Assembly (NCBI GenBank): GCA_964614345.1
Contig: CAZTLP010000032.1
Span: 1 to 13,740, forward strand
Direction: 5' to 3'
From: AEGEAN-183 sp964614345
GTDB taxonomy: Bacteria > Pseudomonadota > Gammaproteobacteria > Magnimaribacterales > Magnimaribacteraceae
DNA length: 13,740 bases
A program made the translations under genes and the position numbers. A model generated the notes under the pieces. It did not search any database, was not told the origin of the DNA, and saw only the letters and a program-made list of their open reading frames with translations. The number at the start of each line of letters is the position of its first letter. The first letter of the stretch is position 1. Below are positions 7,511-13,740 of the stretch, piece by piece.

Positions 7511-8884
7511 ATGAAAGTTTTTAATTCTTTAACCGGAAAAAAAGAAAATTTAGATTCATTTGAAAAAGGAAAAATCAGTATCTATGTCTGTGGAATGACA
7601 GTCTACGACGATTGTCATATAGGCCATGCTAGAACTTTCTTATCCTTTGACATGATTGTTAGATACCTTAGATCTAGAAATATAGAAGTTAATTACATCA
7701 GGAATATAACTGATGTCGATGACAAAATTTTGCAAAGAGCCAAAGAAACAAACCAAGAACCTTCTGTTTTAACTAATCGATATATTGAAAGAATGACCTC
7801 TGATTTTAATGCCTTGGGAATGATTTCACCTGACAAGGAACCAAGAGCAACAGAAAATATCCAAATAATACTGGACCTGATCAGTAGGTTGATAGAGGGA
7901 GGCTATGCTTACCACGAAGGCGGAGATGTTTACTTCTCAGTGGAGTCTTTTCCGGAGTACGGAAAATTATCTAACCAAAAGATGGATGAAATTCTTTCAG
8001 GAGCAAGAATTGAAGTAGACAAAGAAAAAAGAAATCCTGCAGATTTTGTATTGTGGAAAAAAGGAGATGAAAATCTAGCTTGGGATTCGCCTTGGGGAAA
8101 GGGCAGACCTGGTTGGCACATAGAGTGCTCTGCTATGAGTATGGATGCCTTAGGTGATACCTTTGATATTCATGCAGGAGGTTCAGATCTCAAATTCCCA
8201 CACCACGAAAATGAAATAGCACAATCAGAAGCTGCTACAGGAAACAACTTTGCTAAGTACTGGATGCATACGGGTCCTCTAAGAATAGACAAAGAAAAAA
8301 TGTCTAAATCCTTAGATAATTTCCTTACCATAAGAGATGCTTTAAAGGATTATCCTTATGAAGTCCTTAGATTTTTCTTACTTTCGAGTCATTATAGGAG
8401 TCCGATAAACTACTCAGAAGAAGCATTAGTAGAATCTAAAGCAGCTTTGGAGAGGCTTTACACCGCAATTCATGATCTTGATATTTCTTTAACAGATGAA
8501 CATTCTAAAGGTTCGCATACAGATCAGTTTCAAGAAGCTATGGACGATGATTTTAATGTTCCTGAAGCCTTATCAGTTCTATTTGATCTAGCTAAAACAA
8601 TTAATAAATTAAAAGAGAGTGGCGATATAGAAAAGGCTAAAGAATTAGCTAAGGAATTAGTCAATTTATCTAATTCTTTAGGCTTATTGAAGCAAGACTC
8701 TGAAATATTTCTTAAATCAGGTGTAGATATGAACGAATCAGAAGTTCAAGCACTTATAGATGAAAGAGAAAAATCAAGAGATGAAGGAGATTATTCAAAA
8801 GCAGATGAGATAAGAGATCAGTTATTGGAAAAAAACATTATTTTGGAAGATTCCAGAGAAGGTACCTTCTGGAGAAGAAGATAG
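7511..8884 (+). CDS. cysS: Cysteinyl-tRNA synthetase
   Basis: CysRS charges tRNA-Cys with cysteine, using ATP, in the cytosol. The 457-residue protein is full length (E. coli 461). The class I signatures are present: HIGH at 36-39 and KMSKS at 263-267. The zinc site that discriminates cysteine is intact: Cys27 (YVCGMTVYD), Cys206 (GWHIECSAMS), His231 and Glu235 (HHENEIAQSEA). The C-terminal helical region ends in the typical REKSRDEGDYSKADEIRD segment and FWRRR. The start is ATG at 7511, with no strong ribosome site. The divergent cyclophilin-lpxH unit reproduces the conserved cysS/ppiB/lpxH neighbourhood. Its stop directly abuts the stop of the convergent nuclease-like gene with no intervening base. 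Confidence 0.98.
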   Translation: MKVFNSLTGKKENLDSFEKGKISIYVCGMTVYDDCHIGHARTFLSFDMIVRYLRSRNIEVNYIRNITDVDDKILQRAKETNQEPSVLTNRYIERMTSDFNALGMISPDKEPRATENIQIILDLISRLIEGGYAYHEGGDVYFSVESFPEYGKLSNQKMDEILSGARIEVDKEKRNPADFVLWKKGDENLAWDSPWGKGRPGWHIECSAMSMDALGDTFDIHAGGSDLKFPHHENEIAQSEAATGNNFAKYWMHTGPLRIDKEKMSKSLDNFLTIRDALKDYPYEVLRFFLLSSHYRSPINYSEEALVESKAALERLYTAIHDLDISLTDEHSKGSHTDQFQEAMDDDFNVPEALSVLFDLAKTINKLKESGDIEKAKELAKELVNLSNSLGLLKQDSEIFLKSGVDMNESEVQALIDEREKSRDEGDYSKADEIRDQLLEKNIILEDSREGTFWRRR

Positions 8885-9613
8885 TTAAACGGTAAGGTTT
8901 TTAGTAACAAATCTACAGTAGCTACAATTATCAGCAGCCTTTGGAGGCTCTTCAGCTAAAAGACAATACTTGAGGTCTTTCAAAGTGGGCTCAACCCACT
9001 CATCATTTCCTATATAAGGAATTAGCTTAACTTTGAATTCTAGTCGGTTATTGAACTCACTTTTATCTTTTATCCCATTACAATAAACGAAATAAGCTGT
9101 ATCAGATACATCGAAAGAATTTCCTCGAAATAGCCATTGGTAAAATTCCACTTGCCTCTTATAGCCAATTTGCCAGTCGGCGTCCAAAGTTACTTCGCCT
9201 TTTTTAGAGGTAGCTTTATAGTCCACAACAATTAGTTTATTTGTTTTTTTATCTATCCAAACGTCGTCAATACCTCCCCTCAGAATTAGATTTGTAGGTT
9301 CATGAAATCTTTTTACTCCGTTTCTAAGAGATTCTCTCCAATTATCTAGCTCTGGATGTTCATAGGGGATAGCATTTAAATTATTTTCTACTTGGATTGG
9401 GTGTGGTTTCTGTTCCTTTCTGTAACCGTCAAATTCATTTTTTAAAAGTTCGTCAACTGCGTTATTAAGGTTGAATGGAAAGGTTGAAGGTCTGGCTATT
9501 CCAAGTCTGTTAGTTAAATAAAAACATCTTGAGCATTCGAGGAAGTTATCTACTCTAGATCTACTAAGAGTGAATGGTTCTTCTGTACTCGGATTAAAAA
9601 GTCTTGAAGGCAT
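8885..9613 (-). CDS. Stand-alone PD-(D/E)XK (RecB/Cas4-like) nuclease-family protein with two Cys pairs
   Basis: This 242-residue protein has the hallmarks of the PD-(D/E)XK superfamily: SRVDNFLECSRCFYL at the N-terminus (17-33), RGGIDDVWID with Asp117, LIVVDYKAT with Asp131 and Lys133, and a QVEFY motif (Gln154...Tyr158) as in RecB, AddB and Cas4 nucleases. Cys27/Cys30 and Cys230/Cys233 (CSYC) bracket the domain and could bind an Fe-S cluster or zinc, although the classic Cas4/AddB layout is one N-terminal plus three C-terminal cysteines. There are no helicase motifs and no cas genes nearby. A DNA end-processing or repair exonuclease role is inference. The ATG at 9613 has no clear ribosome site. 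It lies 41 bases downstream of tRNA-Asn on the same strand, so it may be read from the tRNA promoter. Confidence 0.85.
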   Translation of the reverse strand: MPSRLFNPSTEEPFTLSRSRVDNFLECSRCFYLTNRLGIARPSTFPFNLNNAVDELLKNEFDGYRKEQKPHPIQVENNLNAIPYEHPELDNWRESLRNGVKRFHEPTNLILRGGIDDVWIDKKTNKLIVVDYKATSKKGEVTLDADWQIGYKRQVEFYQWLFRGNSFDVSDTAYFVYCNGIKDKSEFNNRLEFKVKLIPYIGNDEWVEPTLKDLKYCLLAEEPPKAADNCSYCRFVTKNLTV

Positions 9614-9624
9614 TTTTCTATTTT

Positions 9625-9646
9625 GGGGCCTTAAATACTAGGCCCC
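9625..9646. other. GC-rich hairpin between tRNA-Asn and the nuclease-like gene
   Basis: GGGGCCT and AGGCCCC form a 7-base-pair stem around an 8-base loop. It stands out in AT-rich DNA. On the minus strand it follows the tRNA 3' end by 8 bases but is followed by AAAATAG rather than a T-run, so it is not a canonical intrinsic terminator. It could be a processing or partial-attenuation structure that still allows read-through into the nuclease gene. Confidence 0.55.
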
Positions 9647-9654
9647 TTACAATT

Positions 9655-9730
9655 TGGCTCCCCGAGCTGGGCTCGAACCAGCGACCCAATGATTAACAGT
9701 CATTTGCTCTACCAACTGAGCTATCGGGGA
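9655..9730 (-). tRNA. tRNA-Asn (anticodon GTT), CCA encoded
   Basis: The minus strand folds as a 76-base cloverleaf. The acceptor stem pairs TCCCCGA with TCGGGGA, the D arm reads GCTCAGTTGGTAGAGC, and the anticodon stem AATGA/TCATT encloses the loop CTGTTAA with anticodon GTT. The T arm holds GGTTCGAGCC, the discriminator base is G, and CCA is genomically encoded. GTT reads AAC/AAT, hence asparagine. No intron or mismatch is visible in the stems I checked. Confidence 0.98.
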
Positions 9731-9735
9731 ATATG

Positions 9736-9764
9736 TTAATTATAACTACTTCAAAGCTTATAAT
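9736..9764 (+). promoter_or_regulatory. Candidate uvrB promoter
   Basis: TTAATT (9736-9741) and a perfect TATAAT (9759-9764) are separated by 17 bases. Transcription would start near 9771, giving a leader of only about 12 bases. No CTGT-N8-ACAG LexA site is present, unlike E. coli uvrB. Confidence 0.45.
9739..9744 (-). promoter_or_regulatory. Candidate -10 element for tRNA-Asn
   Basis: On the minus strand TATAAT ends 8 bases before the tRNA 5' end, as expected for a tRNA promoter; the -35 region is poor (TTTATT at 17 bases). It overlaps the predicted uvrB -35 on the other strand, so the two divergent transcripts may compete for polymerase. Confidence 0.45.
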
Positions 9765-9782
9765 AAATTTCTAATAAAGCTT

Positions 9783-11798
9783 ATGTCTAAAGAACTACAA
9801 GTTATTTCAGATTTTAATCCTGCAGGAGATCAACCTAAGGCTATTAAAGAGTTAGTTGAGGGAGTCAATAGCGGACTTCTTAATCAAACCCTATTGGGCG
9901 TTACTGGATCAGGGAAAACATTTGCTATGGCAAAAGTAATAGAGGAACTTCAGAGGCCTGCAATTGTTATGGCGCACAATAAAACTTTAGCTGCTCAATT
10001 GTATGGAGAATTTAAAGAGTTTTTACCAAACAATGCAGTTGAGTATTTTGTATCTTATTACGACTACTATCAACCTGAAGCATATGTTCCTACCACAGAC
10101 ATTTACATTGAAAAAGATGCTTCCATAAATGAACACATAAACCAGATGCGCCTATCAGCAACTAAAGCTGTGATGGAAAGAAGAGATGTTGTGATAGTTG
10201 CATCAGTATCGGCTATTTATGGTTTAGGAGATCCTAAAAGATATTTCCAGATGGTCATTCACTTAGATCGTGGAGAGCAAATAAACCAAAGGGCACTTAT
10301 CAGGAGACTAGCCGAGTTGCAGTATGAAAGAAATGAAGCCGACTTTAGGAGGTCTGTCTACAGAGTGCGAGGAGATGTCATAGATGTCTTTCCTGCTGAT
10401 TCGGAAAAAGAAGCTTTAAGAATAGAGCTATTTGGCAATGAAATAGAATCATTAAAATACTTTGATCCATTGACTGGAGAAGTTATTAGGGATGTTCCTA
10501 GAGCAACAATTTATCCAAAGTCTCACTACGTCACCTCTAGGGATAGAATTTTGAAGGCGGTTGAATTTATTAAAGAAGAATTGGTGACCAGACTAGACGA
10601 GTTAAACAAAGAAAATAGACTGGTTGAGGCACAACGGCTGGAGCAACGTACTCTATATGATATAGAGATGTTACAAGAACTCGGATTTTGTACAGGAATA
10701 GAAAATTATTCTAGATTTCTCTCTGATAGACAACCAGGCGAGCCACCACCAACTTTATATGACTATCTTGCTGAAGACACTCTGGTTTTTATAGACGAAT
10801 CTCATGTTTCGTTACCACAATTGGGCGGTATGTTTCGAGGAGATCGTTCTAGAAAGCAAACTCTAGTTGATTATGGGTTCCGTCTCCCAGTCGCTTTGGA
10901 TAATAGGCCGTTAAGGTTTGATGAATGGGAAATGCTATCAGGTCAAAGGATCTTTGTTTCCGCGACGCCAGGAAAATATGAAAAGGAAAAATCAGGAAGA
11001 GTAGTTGAGTTGCTGGTTAGGCCAACGGGTTTGGTAGATCCTGAAGTTGAGATTAAACCGGCCACAAACCAAGTGGATGATTTACTTTCAGAAATTCATA
11101 AATATGCACCTAAGAATGAAAGGGTTTTAGTTACTGTGCTAACCAAGAGAATGGCAGAAGACCTGACTGACTACTTAGATGAAAATGGAATTCGAGTTAG
11201 GTATTTGCACTCCGACATAGACACAGTGGAAAGGATAGAGATCATTAGAGATCTCAGGCTAGGAGAATTTGATGTTCTTGTGGGCATCAACTTACTAAGG
11301 GAAGGCCTAGATATTCCGGAGGTTGCTTTGGTTGCTATCTTAGATGCTGATAAGGAAGGATTCTTAAGATCTGATGTCTCTCTTATACAAACAATTGGAA
11401 GAGCAGCAAGACATATTTCTGGCAAAGCCATTCTCTATGCTGACAAGATTACTGGCTCAATGCAAAGAGCTATTGAAGAAACTAGTCGAAGAAGAAAAGT
11501 TCAGGAAGACTTTAATAAGGAACACTCCATAACTCCTAAAGGAATAAAAAAATCTGTACTAGACATTATGGAAGGAGCAAGGTCAACAAGAAAGAGAGGG
11601 CAAGCTAAGGGCAAGAAGTCGCTTGATACATTTAAATTTACTCCTCTTGAGGAACTTAAAGATTCCGATCAAATGAAAAAAGAAATTACACTTTTAGAAG
11701 ACCTGATGTATAAACATGCTAAAAATCTAGAATTTGAAGAAGCTGCCGCTCACAGAGATAGGGTAACTGAACTAAAAGAAAAATTATTTATGTCTTAA
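9783..11798 (+). CDS. uvrB: Excinuclease ABC subunit B (UvrB)
   Basis: UvrB is the damage-verifying helicase-like subunit of nucleotide excision repair; loaded by UvrA, it recruits UvrC for incision. The 671-residue protein matches E. coli length (673). Walker A is GVTGSGKT (39-46), the DNA-gripping beta-hairpin includes YYDYYQPEAYVP (92-103), and Walker B is IDESH (337-341). SATPG (393-397) and the helicase C-domain motifs GLDIPEV and QTIGRAAR (536-543) follow. The C-terminal UVR domain that binds UvrC is at about 633-668 (EFEEAAAHRDRV). The ATG at 9783 lacks a Shine-Dalgarno sequence; upstream is only TAATAAAGCTT. It is divergent from tRNA-Asn, and its stop is five bases from that of the convergent transglycosylase gene. 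No SOS box is visible. Confidence 0.98.
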   Translation: MSKELQVISDFNPAGDQPKAIKELVEGVNSGLLNQTLLGVTGSGKTFAMAKVIEELQRPAIVMAHNKTLAAQLYGEFKEFLPNNAVEYFVSYYDYYQPEAYVPTTDIYIEKDASINEHINQMRLSATKAVMERRDVVIVASVSAIYGLGDPKRYFQMVIHLDRGEQINQRALIRRLAELQYERNEADFRRSVYRVRGDVIDVFPADSEKEALRIELFGNEIESLKYFDPLTGEVIRDVPRATIYPKSHYVTSRDRILKAVEFIKEELVTRLDELNKENRLVEAQRLEQRTLYDIEMLQELGFCTGIENYSRFLSDRQPGEPPPTLYDYLAEDTLVFIDESHVSLPQLGGMFRGDRSRKQTLVDYGFRLPVALDNRPLRFDEWEMLSGQRIFVSATPGKYEKEKSGRVVELLVRPTGLVDPEVEIKPATNQVDDLLSEIHKYAPKNERVLVTVLTKRMAEDLTDYLDENGIRVRYLHSDIDTVERIEIIRDLRLGEFDVLVGINLLREGLDIPEVALVAILDADKEGFLRSDVSLIQTIGRAARHISGKAILYADKITGSMQRAIEETSRRRKVQEDFNKEHSITPKGIKKSVLDIMEGARSTRKRGQAKGKKSLDTFKFTPLEELKDSDQMKKEITLLEDLMYKHAKNLEFEEAAAHRDRVTELKEKLFMS

Positions 11799-11803
11799 CC
11801 CAG

Positions 11804-12505
11804 CTAAATAGAAGAATTCCTTTTATTAACCGAGAGAGTCCTATAGTAGAGCTGAACATTTTGTACATAGTCTACAGCCTCATTAATTCTGATGACCATA
11901 GAAGGATCATCTTCTTCTTTTGCCATAATAATTAAAGTATTGCAGATTTCAGTCCAGCTATTAGCATTTCCATTCGCATTTAGTGTTTTCTTTCTAGCTT
12001 CTTTTAAGTAGGTAAAACCTAAATTGTAAGCAGCAATTGCCATCCAAAGTTTATCTTGCCTTGGAATAGATTCAGGGAGTCTTTCTAAAAGACTCTGAAA
12101 GTAGATAGAGCCACCCATCACACTTTGCTTCGGATCAGTTCTTTTAGTGATACCTACCTCCTTAGCTGTTTTTTGAGTAAGCATCATTAGTCCCCGGACC
12201 CCAGTTTTTGAGATGGCTTTAGGATCCCAATGCGATTCTTGATAACTGATTGCGGCTAGAAGAGTCCAGTGCTGATCTGTTTGGCTAGCGGCTTCTTTAA
12301 ATAAATTTACCCACTCAGGTAGCCTTTGATTCATGCGTGCTTCGAAGATCTCTTTTCCGGCAGGGTCCTGTTCCTTCCAAATTAGATTTAACTCTTCTTC
12401 TAGATAAACTGTGTTGTTAGAATTGAACGAAACAACAGAATTATCAAGACCTAATAAGGCAATAGCTAGAATACCAAAAAAGGAAAACAATCTTATCTTG
12501 TTCAA
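11804..12505 (-). CDS. MltF-type membrane-bound lytic transglycosylase lacking the solute-binding-like domain
   Basis: Lytic transglycosylases cleave the MurNAc-GlcNAc bond of peptidoglycan, leaving 1,6-anhydroMurNAc ends. The catalytic domain is clearly MltF-like: YQESHWDP with catalytic Glu90, GVRGLMML (102-109), GGSIYFQ, and AAYNLGF (158-164). Full MltF is about 500 residues, with an N-terminal periplasmic solute-binding-like domain; here only about 233 remain, the domain being replaced by a short linker after the signal sequence. I chose TTG at 12505 (product MNKIRLFSFFGILAIALLG, a good signal peptide, with GAGGGG 11 bases upstream). The longest open frame begins at GTG 12562, but that adds MINHKLLFIITRPRG..., starts inside an inverted repeat and crosses a terminator-like hairpin. 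It diverges from purL, the usual mltF neighbour. Confidence 0.88.
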   Translation of the reverse strand: MNKIRLFSFFGILAIALLGLDNSVVSFNSNNTVYLEEELNLIWKEQDPAGKEIFEARMNQRLPEWVNLFKEAASQTDQHWTLLAAISYQESHWDPKAISKTGVRGLMMLTQKTAKEVGITKRTDPKQSVMGGSIYFQSLLERLPESIPRQDKLWMAIAAYNLGFTYLKEARKKTLNANGNANSWTEICNTLIIMAKEEDDPSMVIRINEAVDYVQNVQLYYRTLSVNKRNSSI

Positions 12506-12514
12506 AACAAAAAA

Positions 12515-12533
12515 TACCCCTCTTGGGCGGGTA
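12515..12533 (-). terminator. Terminator-like hairpin with T-run in the mltF leader (possible attenuator or ribosome-site mask)
   Basis: On the minus strand TACCC (12533-12529) can pair with GGGTA (12519-12515) around a 9-base loop, followed at once by TTTTTTGTTTTG. This has the form of an intrinsic terminator, though the stem is short. It lies just upstream of the preferred TTG start, and its 3' arm contains the GAGGGG ribosome site. It could attenuate transcription, hide the ribosome site, or end a short leader RNA. Alternative pairing of CCC and GGG exists within the loop. Confidence 0.4.
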
Positions 12534-12559
12534 ATTATAAATAACAATTTATGATTAAT

Positions 12560-12605
12560 CACTATATATTGTGTTCAATAACTTAAAACAACACAATATA
12601 AAGTG
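12560..12605. repeat. 16-base inverted repeat (15/16 matched) with 14-base spacer between mltF and purL
   Basis: The left arm (12560-12575) and right arm (12590-12605) are reverse complements except for one position; the inner 11 bases, TATATTGTGTT/AACACAATATA, are perfect. Arm centres are 30 bases apart, about three helical turns. The repeat covers the candidate mltF promoter and ends one base before the candidate purL -35, so it looks like an operator or a strong RNA stem. Confidence 0.85.
12563..12591 (-). promoter_or_regulatory. Candidate mltF promoter inside the inverted repeat
   Basis: Minus-strand TTGTTT (12591-12586) and TATATA (12568-12563) are 17 bases apart; TATAGT two bases later is an alternative -10. 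Both are modest matches. A start near 12556 would lie downstream of the GTG at 12562 and would favour the TTG start at 12505. Confidence 0.3.
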
Positions 12606-12606
12606 G

Positions 12607-12635
12607 TTTTTGTATTTCTTTGCTTAATCTATAAT
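12607..12635 (+). promoter_or_regulatory. Candidate purL promoter
   Basis: A perfect TATAAT (12630-12635) lies 17 bases after a weak TTTTTG (12607-12612). Transcription would start near 12642, giving a leader of about 11 bases with no Shine-Dalgarno sequence. No PurR-like site (ACGCAAACGTTTGCGT type) is visible. Confidence 0.45.
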
Positions 12636-12652
12636 ACGCCCCTCAAAACTTA

Positions 12653-13740
12653 ATGGTTACAACGAAAGACGAGCTTTCTTCATTCGTTGCTTTAAAGGGG
12701 CAACAAGGTCTTTCTGAGTTTAGATTAAAAGCTCTTGCAGAACTTATCAGAAGAGATTTTTCTGACATTCAATCAATAAATTGTAAAGATTTTTTCTTTT
12801 GCTCCTTAGCAGATGAGAGTAATGAATTAAGAATTCAAACAGAAGATAGACTGAGTAAAATTTTAAAGGCTAAAGTCATTAAGGGAGAGTTAAAGGCGAA
12901 TCAATTTGTTTTGATTCCTAGAATAGGAACTATTTCGCCTTGGTCTTCAAAAGCTACAGACATTCTTTCTAATGCAGGTCTTAAACCACTTAAAAGAATT
13001 GAAAAAGGTTTATGTTTTTCCTTGAAGACTCAATCTGATTTGAATGAAAAATCAATTATTAAAATAGGTCAAAAAATATATGATCGAATGACCCAAGCTG
13101 TCATAACAAAAGTTTCTGATGCTCAGAAATTATTTAAACAAACTCAACCGAAGCCAGTTCTTAGAATTGATATTCTTGTAAAAGGAAAAAAGTCTTTACA
13201 AGAAGCAAATAGCTCTTTGGGCTTGGCTTTAAGTGAAGAAGAGATAGATTATTTGTACAACAGTTACCTAGAAAAAAATTCAAATCCGACTGATGCTGAA
13301 CTCATGATGTTTGCTCAGGCAAATTCTGAGCATTGTCGACACAAGATTTTTAATGCTCAGTGGGAAATAGATGGTCAAACCCATTCAATGAGCCTTTTTG
13401 ATATGATCCGTAATACTTATAAAAAAAGTCCCAATGGAGTTCTTTCGGCATATGAAGATAACGCTGCAATACTAAAGGGCCATAAAGCTAAGAGGTTTTT
13501 TCCCAATCCTGCTTCTATCTATAAAGCTGAAGAAGAGCCAATACATTTGGTAACAAAAGTAGAAACGCATAACCATCCAACTGCCATTTCGCCTTTTTCA
13601 GGTGCTTCCACGGGTTCAGGTGGAGAAATTAGAGATGAAGGTGCCACTGGAAGGGGAGCGAAACCAAAAGCAGGTCTTTGCGGTTTTAGTGTTTCAAATT
13701 TAAGGATTCCTAATTTTGAAGAAAAATGGGAAGGGAAAGA
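12653..13740 (+). CDS. purL: Phosphoribosylformylglycinamidine synthase (large PurL), N-terminal ~362 residues
   Basis: PurL converts formylglycinamide ribonucleotide, glutamine and ATP to formylglycinamidine ribonucleotide, step 4 of purine synthesis. The ATG at 12653 opens a frame of 362 codons that I translated without a stop to the window edge. Diagnostic blocks are QQGLSEFRLKAL near the N-terminus, PRIGTISPWSSKATDI, FAQANSEHCRHK (220-231), and KVETHNHPTAISPFSGASTG (302-321). The N-terminal domain plus linker marks the large single-chain PurL of Gammaproteobacteria (about 1,300 residues in E. coli) rather than the small PurLQS type, so roughly the last 70 percent lies outside, including the glutaminase. 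It is divergent from mltF, a common gammaproteobacterial arrangement. Confidence 0.96.
   Translation, partial: MVTTKDELSSFVALKGQQGLSEFRLKALAELIRRDFSDIQSINCKDFFFCSLADESNELRIQTEDRLSKILKAKVIKGELKANQFVLIPRIGTISPWSSKATDILSNAGLKPLKRIEKGLCFSLKTQSDLNEKSIIKIGQKIYDRMTQAVITKVSDAQKLFKQTQPKPVLRIDILVKGKKSLQEANSSLGLALSEEEIDYLYNSYLEKNSNPTDAELMMFAQANSEHCRHKIFNAQWEIDGQTHSMSLFDMIRNTYKKSPNGVLSAYEDNAAILKGHKAKRFFPNPASIYKAEEEPIHLVTKVETHNHPTAISPFSGASTGSGGEIRDEGATGRGAKPKAGLCGFSVSNLRIPNFEEKWEGK

Noticed and set aside
8885..9613. The nuclease-like gene as CRISPR Cas4
   Set aside because: There is no CRISPR array or other cas gene in the window, and the cysteine layout differs from typical Cas4.
9731..9782. LexA box expected upstream of uvrB
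   Set aside because: E. coli uvrB has an SOS box, but I find no CTGT-N8-ACAG or near match here, so I do not claim SOS control.
12506..12562. GTG at 12562 as the mltF start
   Set aside because: It lies within the inverted repeat, has no ribosome site, precedes a terminator-like hairpin, and adds residues that spoil a good signal peptide. It cannot be fully excluded.
12560..12605. Inverted repeat as a PurR operator for purL
   Set aside because: PurR sites resemble ACGCAAACGTTTGCGT with adjacent halves. These arms are AT-rich TATATTGTGTT with a 14-base spacer and do not match.

Overview
The window reads as a compact, AT-rich gammaproteobacterial chromosome segment. The gene set is typical of Gammaproteobacteria: acnB, miaE, umuDC, the lpxH/cyclophilin/cysS neighbourhood, uvrB, an MltF-type lytic transglycosylase divergent from purL, and LpxH-type lipid A synthesis. 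Low GC, very short or overlapping gene junctions and scarce Shine-Dalgarno sequences suggest a streamlined, perhaps marine planktonic lineage; that placement is inference. No mobile element, CRISPR array or rRNA was seen. No gene-free stretch exceeds 300 bases.

Layout, left to right. Positions 1-2554 (minus) hold nearly all of acnB (TCA cycle aconitase B), cut at its C-terminus by the window edge. Divergent from it, 2651-3686 (plus) is a two-gene unit: a Cys-rich DUF1289 protein overlapping miaE, the diiron tRNA hydroxylase. Next, 3688-5385 (minus) is the umuDC operon for SOS translesion polymerase V, with a perfect LexA box at 5403-5424. A gene for an unrecognised two-membrane-segment protein (5475-6110, plus) starts on the other side of that box. 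Its 3' end overlaps lpxH (6100-6825, minus), which follows a membrane-anchored cyclophilin (6831-7421, minus). cysS (7511-8884) diverges from these two.

Positions 8885-9613 (minus) hold a stand-alone PD-(D/E)XK nuclease-like gene just downstream of tRNA-Asn (9655-9730, minus). uvrB (9783-11798, plus) diverges from the tRNA through overlapping promoters and converges on a shortened MltF-type lytic transglycosylase (11804 to about 12505, minus). A regulatory-looking region with a long inverted repeat and a terminator-like hairpin separates it from purL (12653 to window end, plus).

Three loci bear on DNA repair or damage tolerance: umuDC, uvrB and the nuclease-like gene. Only umuDC shows a LexA site. 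The rest is housekeeping: TCA cycle, tRNA modification and charging, lipid A, wall turnover and purine synthesis. All four convergent gene pairs abut or overlap with no clear intrinsic terminator. The most follow-up-worthy items are the shared LexA box next to the unknown membrane protein, the mltF-purL intergenic structures, the domain-reduced MltF, and the four-cysteine nuclease-like protein. I see no clear evidence of an entirely new multi-gene system.
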